Positions 45,958-52,376 of a stretch of DNA of 52,376 nucleotides are shown one piece after another. Positions within the stretch are counted from its first letter, which is position 1, and every line of letters begins with the position of its first letter. The position numbers and the translations under genes were made by a program. The DNA is from a bacterium (GTDB lineage Bacteria; UBA10199; DSSB01). Location: contig DATEDP010000046.1 of the NCBI GenBank assembly GCA_035281585.1, positions 1-52,376 on the forward strand. Reading direction: 5' to 3'. The notes beneath the pieces were generated by a model. It worked only from the letters and a program-made list of their open reading frames with translations, did not search any database and was not told where the DNA came from.

Positions 45958-47198
45958 TCGCCGCCGGAGCTGGTCGGCTCCGGCGCGCTGCTGCTGCGGC
46001 CGATGCGCTCGCCGGCCCGCTCGATGTCGTTGTCGAGGAGCCGGTCGGCGGTGACTTGGGGGGTGCCGTAGAAATAATGCTCCCGGCGCTCGGCGTCGGT
46101 GCCGCAACCGCCCTGATGATTGAGCTCATCCTCGTTAGCGGTGACGATGTTGGCCATTCGTTGGCGTATATCGGACGGAATGAGCGAGAGAAATTGATCG
46201 AGCTTGTTTTCGTCCTCGCCGGCCACGCCGAAATAGATCGCTCCGACGAACTGCTGGATGATGTCGTTGGCAATCTGGGAGCCAATGGCGCCGGCCATGC
46301 CGCCGGCTTGGGTGACTTGGTCCATCTCGTCCATCAGGGCGTTGACCTCCGACCAGTTGCCGCTGTTCATGGCGTCGCGGACCGCCCGGACCACCTTCAT
46401 GGTGTATTGAGGCGCGCCGCCCTTGTTGGGGATTTTGGAAGGCAGGCTCTCGAACTCGTCGATCAGGGTGCTGGTCCCCATGGCGCGGGCGAGGTCCTCT
46501 TGGAGCTCCTGCATCTCGTCGGTCGCCTCTTCGCCGAAAAATTCGTTCTTCCGCTTGGCGTCTTTGAGCGAGTCGACCTTCTCTTCCAGCCTTTCGGTCC
46601 ATTCGGTCCGCTGCTCGTCGGTCAGATCGGAATCCTCGACCCGGTCGATCATCGATTCGACGTCGCGAATGGCGGCGTCGTATCTTTCGTTGTTGCTGGA
46701 TCCGATCTCGTCGAGCGCGGCGGTGATGTTGTCCTTCAGCTCCAGCATTTGATCCGTCAGGGCCTCGGGATCCGCGCCGTCGCGGCCGATTTGGCGCACC
46801 AGCTCCTCGAGCTGATCGTTGAAGGGGCCATAGGCTTCGGCGGCTTCGAGGAGATCCTTGTTGTCCTTGAGCAGGTCCTGGATCTCCTCCTTGATTTGCG
46901 AAGGTCCCCACTGGATGGGTCCGGCGCCCGGAGGGATGCTGCCATCGACTTGCTCGTTGACACCATTCATCAGCTGGCCGTCATTGGGGGCTTGCTCCGG
47001 CGGCAGATCGGCGAAAAACTCTTGGTACTCGTCGGGCACGTTGGGATTGGTGGAAATATCGGAGCCGAATTCGTCGCCGATGTCGACGCTGTCCTCGTAG
47101 GAGGTGTTGAGGGAGGATTCCCGGCTGACCGGGCGGGCGTTGCCGTATTGATCGGTGTAATACTCGCGGTTGCGCGAGACATGCTTGGGGTCCGTCAT
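45954..47198 (-). CDS. Acidic alpha-helical protein of unknown function
   Basis: 414 residues; SD AGGAGGA directly upstream. No signal peptide or membrane segment. The first ~100 residues are polar, Asn/Asp/Pro-rich and probably disordered. Residues ~100-260 are Glu/Lys-rich with long coiled-coil-like helices (QIKEEIQDLLKDNKDLLEAA). Residues ~260-350 contain a less polar helical domain (GGMAGAIGSQIANDIIQQFV). The tail is Ser/Gly/Asp-rich. Disordered start plus helical bundle recalls secreted effectors or structural proteins, but there is no direct evidence. Its stop overlaps the AMMECR1 stop in TTAA. Confidence 0.72.
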   Translation of the reverse strand: MTDPKHVSRNREYYTDQYGNARPVSRESSLNTSYEDSVDIGDEFGSDISTNPNVPDEYQEFFADLPPEQAPNDGQLMNGVNEQVDGSIPPGAGPIQWGPSQIKEEIQDLLKDNKDLLEAAEAYGPFNDQLEELVRQIGRDGADPEALTDQMLELKDNITAALDEIGSSNNERYDAAIRDVESMIDRVEDSDLTDEQRTEWTERLEEKVDSLKDAKRKNEFFGEEATDEMQELQEDLARAMGTSTLIDEFESLPSKIPNKGGAPQYTMKVVRAVRDAMNSGNWSEVNALMDEMDQVTQAGGMAGAIGSQIANDIIQQFVGAIYFGVAGEDENKLDQFLSLIPSDIRQRMANIVTANEDELNHQGGCGTDAERREHYFYGTPQVTADRLLDNDIERAGERIGRSSSAPEPTSSGGD

Positions 47199-47450
47199 CG
47201 ATTCCTCCTTTAGCCTCCTGAGAAGAGGCAGGGCCGCTGATGAGGGCGGCCAGCTAAATTGTACTGCAATGGAAGGGCCGGGATAGCGTTTTTTGCCGTT
47301 TAGGCGTGGAAAGGCCCGATTGGACTATCGTTTTTTGGCTGAAGCGATTAGGCGGGATGGAAGGTTTTCTCGTATATATATGTCTGAATTTTACTATTTA
47401 TATATATGAAGGCGGTACTTGGGGTGTTCCACTCTCCGGAGGCGAGCTCG
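47199..47450. other. Divergent intergenic region with TA-rich inverted repeat
   Basis: 252 bp. Direct repeats CGTTTTTTG (47287-47295, 47329-47337) lie 42 bp apart, followed by TA-rich blocks ATATATAT on both sides of a 16-bp spacer (about 47373-47406). One could be the -10 region for the lipoprotein at 47451. Confidence 0.4.
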
Positions 47451-49400
47451 ATGAAGCGAATCCTGACCTTTGGTCTTCTTTTACTGGCCATTGCCTGCCG
47501 GCCCGCTCCCAAGGCGCCGGCGGCGAAGGCCAGCTTCCCTATCGCGGAGAGCCATCGGGTCCTGGCCTCGCCGAGCGATTGGCTCAACACCGCGCGGCCA
47601 CTGAAGGCGGAAGATCTGGCCGGCCGGATCCTGCTCGTCGATTTTTGGACTTATGCCTGCATCAACTGCATCCACGTCATGCCCGACCTTCATCGTTTGG
47701 AGAAGGAGTTTGGCAAAGACTTGGCGGTGATCGGCGTCCACTCCGCCAAATTCGACAACGAGAAGGACTCCGACAATATCCGGGCGGCGGTGCTGCGCTA
47801 TGAGCTGAGCCATCCGGTCGTCAACGACGCCGATTTCAAGGTTTGGAACGCCTTCGGCGTCAATGCCTGGCCGACTTGGATCTTGATCAAGCCCGACGGC
47901 GAGGTCGACCGGACTTATTCGGGCGAAGGAAATTATGACGAGGTCCGAGCCGACGTCGAGCGCCTCCGCCAGGAATTCGCCGGCAAGCTTCGTCAAGATC
48001 CCTTGCCGCTTTCGCCGGAGAAAGCCAAGATGGCTCCCTCGGAGCTGAGCTTCCCGGGCAAGCTGGCCTTCGACGTCGAACGCGGCTTGCTCTGGATCAG
48101 CGACTCCAACCATCACCGGCTGGTGGCGATCAAGCTCGATGGCACCGTCGTCGAGACGGTCGGCAAGAAGGGCGAGGCCGGCAAACAGGACGGCGACTTC
48201 GCGACCGCCCGCTTCCATCGGCCTCAAGGCTTGCTCTACGGCCCCGGGAAGCTCTATGTGGCCGACACCGAGAATCACTTGATTAGGGTCGTCGATCTGG
48301 CCCAGCGCGAGGTGAAAACAATCGCCGGCACCGGCGTCCAAGGCTTCCTCCGCGAGCTCCAAAACGCCCCGGCCCTGACGACGCCGCTCTCCAGCCCCTG
48401 GGACTTGGCCTTCTTTCCCGATGCCGGCAGCCTCGCGATCGCCATGGCCGGCACTCACCAACTTTGGAGCTTGGATCTCGCCCGCGGCGCCTTGAGCGTC
48501 CTCGCCGGCAACGGCCGGGAATCGATCGACGACGGCCCCTATCCCGAGAACTCGCTGTCCCAGCCGAGCGGGCTCAGCGCGGTCGAGCGCCGGCTCTATT
48601 TCGTCGACTCCGAGACCAGCTCGCTGCGCCTGCTCTTCGATCAAGCCGTGAAGACCTTGATCGGCACCGGCCTTTTCGACTTCGGCTTCAAGGACGGCGA
48701 CGCGAAGACGGCGCGGCTGCAGCACCCGATCGGGCTCTGGGCCGAGGAGGGCCGGGTCTACATCGCCGACACTTACAACCACTCGATTCGGCTCTACGAC
48801 ATGAAGGCCGCCCGGCTTTCCACCTTGGCCGGCGACGGCCGGCGCGGCGAGGCCGACGGCCCCTTCGCCGCCGCCCGCTTCAACGAGCCCAACGCCATCC
48901 TTCGGATCGGTGAAAAGCTCTACGTCGCCGACACCAACAATCACCGGATTCGAGCGCTCGATCCCTTGAGCGGCCAGGTCTCGACTTTGGAGCTCAAGTC
49001 CAAGGAAGTGCCGGCCGCGGCCTCGGCGACTTCACGGCCGGCCGAAAATTTGCCCAACCGCAAGATCAGTCAGGACCTGACGCTGGCGCCGGGCGGCAAG
49101 ATCGAATGGAAGCTGGAGCTGCCCCAGGGCTGGAAGCTGAACGCTCAAGCGCCGAGCCGGCTCCAGCTTTTCGCGGTCGACGGCGAGCCTCGGGCCCTCG
49201 CGAGCTTCGGCAAGGAGGAATTGGCGGCCAAGCGGGTCACTCTGCCGGCCTTGGAGGCCGGCGGAAAGTACCTGCTCCAGGGTCTGCTCTATTATTGCCG
49301 CGAGGGCGCCGAGGCGCTCTGCTACCTGGGTGGAGCCGAGGCGAGGGTTCAGGTCAAGGACGGCGGAGCGAATCTCATCCTATGGAAGCTAGATCCCTGA
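47451..49400 (+). CDS. NHLRC2-like lipoprotein: thioredoxin domain plus NHL propeller
   Basis: 649 residues from the ATG at 47451 (GGAGGCG upstream). The lipoprotein signal ends LAIAC (Cys16). The thioredoxin-like domain (about 45-185) has FWTYACINC with Cys70 and Cys73. An NHL beta-propeller (about 195-520) has repeated units such as LYVADTENHLIRVVD and VYIADTYNHSIRLYD. A C-terminal beta domain (about 540-645) completes the NHLRC2 architecture. It would be membrane-anchored in the periplasm, facing redox partners; function in bacteria is unknown. Ends at repeat A3. Confidence 0.9.
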   Translation: MKRILTFGLLLLAIACRPAPKAPAAKASFPIAESHRVLASPSDWLNTARPLKAEDLAGRILLVDFWTYACINCIHVMPDLHRLEKEFGKDLAVIGVHSAKFDNEKDSDNIRAAVLRYELSHPVVNDADFKVWNAFGVNAWPTWILIKPDGEVDRTYSGEGNYDEVRADVERLRQEFAGKLRQDPLPLSPEKAKMAPSELSFPGKLAFDVERGLLWISDSNHHRLVAIKLDGTVVETVGKKGEAGKQDGDFATARFHRPQGLLYGPGKLYVADTENHLIRVVDLAQREVKTIAGTGVQGFLRELQNAPALTTPLSSPWDLAFFPDAGSLAIAMAGTHQLWSLDLARGALSVLAGNGRESIDDGPYPENSLSQPSGLSAVERRLYFVDSETSSLRLLFDQAVKTLIGTGLFDFGFKDGDAKTARLQHPIGLWAEEGRVYIADTYNHSIRLYDMKAARLSTLAGDGRRGEADGPFAAARFNEPNAILRIGEKLYVADTNNHRIRALDPLSGQVSTLELKSKEVPAAASATSRPAENLPNRKISQDLTLAPGGKIEWKLELPQGWKLNAQAPSRLQLFAVDGEPRALASFGKEELAAKRVTLPALEAGGKYLLQGLLYYCREGAEALCYLGGAEARVQVKDGGANLILWKLDP

Positions 49401-49405
49401 ATCTT

Positions 49406-49521
49406 CCCCCCTTTGAAAAAGGGGGGCAGGGGGGATTTGACGGATTGGGCAAGACATCAAGCCTTGTCGCGTAGACCAACGCTTTAAATCCCCCCTCTGT
49501 CCCCCCTTTTTCAAAGGGGGG
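49406..49521. repeat. Palindromic repeat element, family A copy 3
   Basis: Ends as in copies 1 and 2 (CCCCCCTTTGAAAAAGGGGG and inverse), but the core differs. It fills a convergent junction; the TGA stop of the hydrolase (49511-49513) lies in its right arm. Confidence 0.82.
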
Positions 49522-50479
49522 AAGATTCCAGAGATTGCATGAATCGTAGGATGAGCTGAGCGATCTCCACCGCCTTCTCCTCGACCGCGAAGTGGCCGGC
49601 GTCGAGCAGATGAATCTGGGCCTTCGGCAGGTCGCGCCGATAGGCTTCGGCGCCGGCGGCGATGAAGGCCGGATCGTTCTTGCCCCAGACGATGAGGGCC
49701 GGCGGCTGCTGCTTGCGCAAAAACTCCTGCCATCGGGGATAGGCCAATAAGTTGTTGTAATAGTCTTGGAAGAGCTGGACCTGGATCTTTCGATCTTTCT
49801 CGCTGTCGAGGAAGGCGAGGTCGAAGGTCCAGGCGTCGGGGCTCATGATCTCCTCGCGGCCTGCGACGTCGCGCAGGTACTGCTTATGAATGACGGACTC
49901 GCGGCCGACGAAGGTGTGCAGAGCCGCCACCGACTCGGGCGAGCGGTCTTGGTTGGCTTTCTTGAAGAAGTTTTGGCGGGCCTCGGTCAGGCCATCCATA
50001 TAGGCGTTGGCGTTCTGCACGATCAGGCCCCGCACTTTTTTCGGACGCTTCATCATCAGCCGATAGCCGACCGGGGCGCCGAAATCCTGCATGTAAACCA
50101 CATAGCTCTCGATTCCGAGCTTGCTCAGCAGGCCATCGACGTGAAGGGCCAGCAGATCGAAGGTATAAGTGATCCGATCGGGATCGGGGTGCTCGCTGTA
50201 ACCCGAGCCCAAATAGTCCGGGGCGATCACATGGTATTTTCCCGACAGGAGCGGAATCAGCTCGCGGTAGGTGTGGGAGGAGGAGGGGAAGCCGTGCAAG
50301 AGCAAGATCGTCGGATTCTGGGGATCGCCGGCCTCTCGATAGAAGATTTTGCGGCCTTCGACCTCTTGGGATCGGTATAGGGTTTTCGCCGGCCAGGCCA
50401 GGCTTTGGCCCTGGGCCCCTGCAAAAAAGCAGGAAGAAAGCAGAACAGCGGCGACAAAGATGAGACGAGCAAATTTCAT
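49511..50479 (-). CDS. Exported alpha/beta hydrolase with Asp nucleophile
   Basis: 322 residues from the ATG at 50479 (AGGA upstream). Signal peptide (ends FFAGAQG). Core motifs are LLLHGFPSSSHTY (oxyanion region), YMQDFGAPVGYRL (nucleophile elbow, Asp in place of Ser), VWGKNDPAF (acid) and LDAGHFAVEE (His). An Asp nucleophile in Q-D-F-G is the pattern of haloalkane dehalogenases and epoxide hydrolases. Substrate unknown. The open frame extends upstream only through repeat sequence (KELPPFEKGG). The last residues and TGA stop are inside repeat A3. Confidence 0.85.
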   Translation of the reverse strand: MKFARLIFVAAVLLSSCFFAGAQGQSLAWPAKTLYRSQEVEGRKIFYREAGDPQNPTILLLHGFPSSSHTYRELIPLLSGKYHVIAPDYLGSGYSEHPDPDRITYTFDLLALHVDGLLSKLGIESYVVYMQDFGAPVGYRLMMKRPKKVRGLIVQNANAYMDGLTEARQNFFKKANQDRSPESVAALHTFVGRESVIHKQYLRDVAGREEIMSPDAWTFDLAFLDSEKDRKIQVQLFQDYYNNLLAYPRWQEFLRKQQPPALIVWGKNDPAFIAAGAEAYRRDLPKAQIHLLDAGHFAVEEKAVEIAQLILRFMQSLESSPL

Positions 50480-50491
50480 AACGATTCCTAA

Positions 50492-50512
50492 CCCCCCTTT
50501 TTCAAAGGGGGG
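50492..50512. repeat. Family A repeat arm (solo)
   Basis: A single copy of the palindromic arm, CCCCCC-TTTTTCAAA-GGGGGG, just upstream of the hydrolase start, without a partner arm. Confidence 0.8.
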
Positions 50513-50595
50513 AAGCTCCTTTGGGTTTTTGATTTCGGCTCTGGGCAAATTCTCTTTGACTTCCCCCTCCATATAGATCAAATTCCGTCCTTATC

Positions 50596-50616
50596 AAAAT
50601 GACACTTTAGTCTAGT
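50596..50616 (+). promoter_or_regulatory. Operator-like direct repeat 1
   Basis: AAAATGACAC-TTT-AGTCTAGT. Its inner part, GACAC...GTGTC, is also an inverted repeat. The copy at 50691-50711 matches in 18 of 21 positions. Confidence 0.55.
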
Positions 50617-50690
50617 GTCGGGACCTGTTTTCTCCGGGTTTAAGGCAAGAAAAAAACGATCGTCGGCTCAATCCCAATAAAACGCCGACA

Positions 50691-50711
50691 AAAATGACAC
50701 GTGAGTCTAGT
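50691..50711 (+). promoter_or_regulatory. Operator-like direct repeat 2
   Basis: AAAATGACAC-GTG-AGTCTAGT, 95 bp after the first copy and ending 26 bp before the activase ATG. Confidence 0.55.
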
Positions 50712-50737
50712 TTAAGGGTCCTTAGAAGGAGTCCTGA

Positions 50738-52376
50738 ATGCCTCGTGAACTCATCATCGGAATGGACGTCGGCAGCACCACGGTCAAGGCCTGCGTCGTC
50801 GACCCTCAAAGTTTGCAAATCCTCTGGAGCGACTATCAGCGGCACGAAACCCGCCAGGCCGAGAAGGTCATGGAGTTCCTGGTCCGCATCGGCCACGAGT
50901 TTCAAGACGTCGCCAAGGAAGACATTCGGCTCTTTTTGACCGGCTCCGGCGCCGGCCCGCTCTGCGAGTCGCTGGGCGGCAAGTTCGTCCAAGAGGTCAA
51001 TGCCGTCACCTTGGCGGTGGAAAAATTGCATCCGGATGTCGGTTCGGTCGTCGAGCTCGGCGGCCAGGACGCCAAGATCATCATCTATAAGGAGAACGAG
51101 GAGACCGGCCAAAAGCAGGCCATCACCTCGATGAACGACAAGTGCGCCTCCGGCACCGGCGCCACCATCGACAAATGCGTCATCAAGGTCGGCGTCGAGC
51201 CCAAGCTGCTCGGCAATCTCGGCTTCGACGGCTCCAAGCTTCACCACGTCGCCGCCAAGTGCGGCGTCTTCGCCGAGACCGACATCGTCAACCTGGTCAA
51301 GTCGGGCATCCCTTCCAACGAGATCCTCTGCTCGCTGGCCGACGCCATCGTCATGCAGAACCTCTCGGTCCTGACTCGCGGCAATACGCTGCGCCACAAG
51401 GTTCTTCTGCTCGGCGGACCCAACACTTACTTGCCTTTCCTTCAAGAGTGCTGGCGCCTGCGCATTCCCGAGACCTGGAACGAGCGCAATTATCCTTATC
51501 CGAAGGACGTGCCGATCGATCAGCTCATCTTCGTCCCGCAGAACTCGCAGTACTACGCGGCCTACGGCGCGGTGCTCTACGGCACCTACGAAGAGGCTCA
51601 CATCGGCCGCTACAAGGGCCTCGACGAATTGAAGGTCTTCATCACTTCCGGCCGCAAGGCCCAACTGGGCGAGAAGGCCGGCCGGCCTTTGGTCACTTCG
51701 ATCGAGGAGCTCGAGGCCTTCAAGAGCGAATACAAAATTCCGAAGTTCACACCGACCAGCTTCGAGAAAGGCCAAGTGGTCAAAGGTTTCATCGGCCTTG
51801 ACGGCGGCTCGACTTCCTCGAAGGCGGTCTTGGTCGACGAACAGGGCGAGATTTTGCTGAAGGCCTACCAGCTCTCCAAGGGCAACCCGATCCAAGACAC
51901 CAAAGAAATTCTGAAGCAGATGCAGGACGCCGTCGCCGAGCAGGGCGCCACTCTCGAAGTCCTGGGCTTCGGCGCCACCGGCTACGCCGCCGACGTCTTG
52001 CAAGAGACGGTCAAAGCCGACGTCAACATCGTCGAGACCGTGGCTCACATGATGAGCGCCGTTCACTTCTTCGGCGACGTCGACGTGATTTGCGACATCG
52101 GCGGCCAGGACATCAAGGTCCTGTTCATGCAGAACGGCGACATCAAGAACTTCCGCCTCTCCAACCAATGCAGCGCCGGCAACGGCATGCTGCTCCAGGC
52201 CATGGCCGACCAGTTCGGCATCAAGGTCCAGGACTACGCCGAGACCGCCTTCAACGCCAGCTTGGCGCCGAAGTTCAGCTACGGCTGCGCGGTCTTCCTC
52301 GACAGCGACCGGGTCAACTTCCAGAAGGAAGGCTACGCCAAGGAAGAGTTGCTCGCGGGCCTCGCTCAAGTTTTGC
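50738..52376 (+). CDS. BadF/BadG/BcrA/BcrD-type CoA activase, two activase domains visible (3' partial)
   Basis: 546 residues are visible from the ATG at 50738 (AGAAGGAG upstream); the gene runs off the right edge. The first ASKHA ATPase domain (about 1-290) has IIGMDVGSTTVKACVVD, ELGGQDAKI, and the [4Fe-4S] Cys motifs NDKCASGTGAT and AAKCGVFAETD. A second domain (about 350 on) repeats this: FIGLDGGSTSSKAVLVD, CDIGGQDIK, NQCSAGNGM and YGCAVFLDSDRV. In this family such activators hydrolyse ATP to send electrons to 2-hydroxyacyl-CoA dehydratase or benzoyl-CoA reductase; two-activase giants often continue into dehydratase-like domains. Two operator-like repeats lie upstream. Substrate unknown. 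Confidence 0.9.
   Translation, partial: MPRELIIGMDVGSTTVKACVVDPQSLQILWSDYQRHETRQAEKVMEFLVRIGHEFQDVAKEDIRLFLTGSGAGPLCESLGGKFVQEVNAVTLAVEKLHPDVGSVVELGGQDAKIIIYKENEETGQKQAITSMNDKCASGTGATIDKCVIKVGVEPKLLGNLGFDGSKLHHVAAKCGVFAETDIVNLVKSGIPSNEILCSLADAIVMQNLSVLTRGNTLRHKVLLLGGPNTYLPFLQECWRLRIPETWNERNYPYPKDVPIDQLIFVPQNSQYYAAYGAVLYGTYEEAHIGRYKGLDELKVFITSGRKAQLGEKAGRPLVTSIEELEAFKSEYKIPKFTPTSFEKGQVVKGFIGLDGGSTSSKAVLVDEQGEILLKAYQLSKGNPIQDTKEILKQMQDAVAEQGATLEVLGFGATGYAADVLQETVKADVNIVETVAHMMSAVHFFGDVDVICDIGGQDIKVLFMQNGDIKNFRLSNQCSAGNGMLLQAMADQFGIKVQDYAETAFNASLAPKFSYGCAVFLDSDRVNFQKEGYAKEELLAGLAQVL

Overview
This is a GC-rich bacterial chromosome segment of about 52 kb with 36 protein genes. I recognise no tRNA, rRNA, CRISPR array, transposase or phage gene. 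The best guess at the source is an uncultured lineage of the former Deltaproteobacteria. That rests on Myxococcus-type cysteine-rich disulfide repeats, four surface proteins ending in a Gly-rich/Cys sorting tail, a TIGR02147 protein, and very large secreted repeat proteins. No species-level call is possible from the sequence alone. Both outermost genes are cut by the window edges.

Left part (1-20 kb): a large protein with duplicated hydrophobic segments and an HExxH motif (2-3019) converges on a secreted lipoprotein/beta-helix pair. The methylsuccinyl-CoA dehydrogenase (6769-8418) and mesaconyl-CoA hydratase (11702-12862) of the ethylmalonyl-CoA pathway follow, separated by a VOC dioxygenase-like/phenylacetate-CoA ligase-like operon and a response regulator with Glu at the phosphoacceptor site. 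Then come a protein with two phosphoribosyltransferase-like motifs (13010-15676), a delta-60 repeat surface protein, a cyclopropane fatty acid synthase and a small secreted protein.

Middle (20-34 kb): a membrane protein/HExxH protein pair is followed by ethylmalonyl-CoA mutase (21264-23225) and crotonyl-CoA carboxylase/reductase (23246-24514), closed by a strong terminator. Four diagnostic enzymes of the ethylmalonyl-CoA pathway therefore lie within about 18 kb, which suggests acetyl-CoA/C2 assimilation by this route. Next are a DUF1622 protein coupled to a membrane-anchored protein, an orphan arsC, a 1253-residue choice-of-anchor-D surface protein, elongation factor P, and a TIGR02147/lipoprotein pair.

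Right part (34-52 kb): a cysteine-rich surface protein, a bacterioferritin-like protein, a 1561-residue alpha-2-macroglobulin, and a tightly coupled cell-wall operon (VanW, polytopic membrane protein, penicillin-binding transpeptidase-like protein, SpoIID-like protein, secreted AMMECR1 protein). These are followed by an acidic helical protein of unknown function, an NHLRC2-like thioredoxin lipoprotein, an exported alpha/beta hydrolase, and the start of a large BadF/BcrA-type CoA activase preceded by two operator-like direct repeats.

The most unusual large-scale pattern concerns gene ends. There are eight convergent gene junctions. Three consist of stop codons overlapping in a 4-bp palindrome (CTAG, CTAG, TTAA). 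The other five each carry a palindromic repeat element from one of two families. Several repeats supply or abut the stop codon of the adjacent gene, and one 23-bp-arm hairpin lies in frame inside a coding region.
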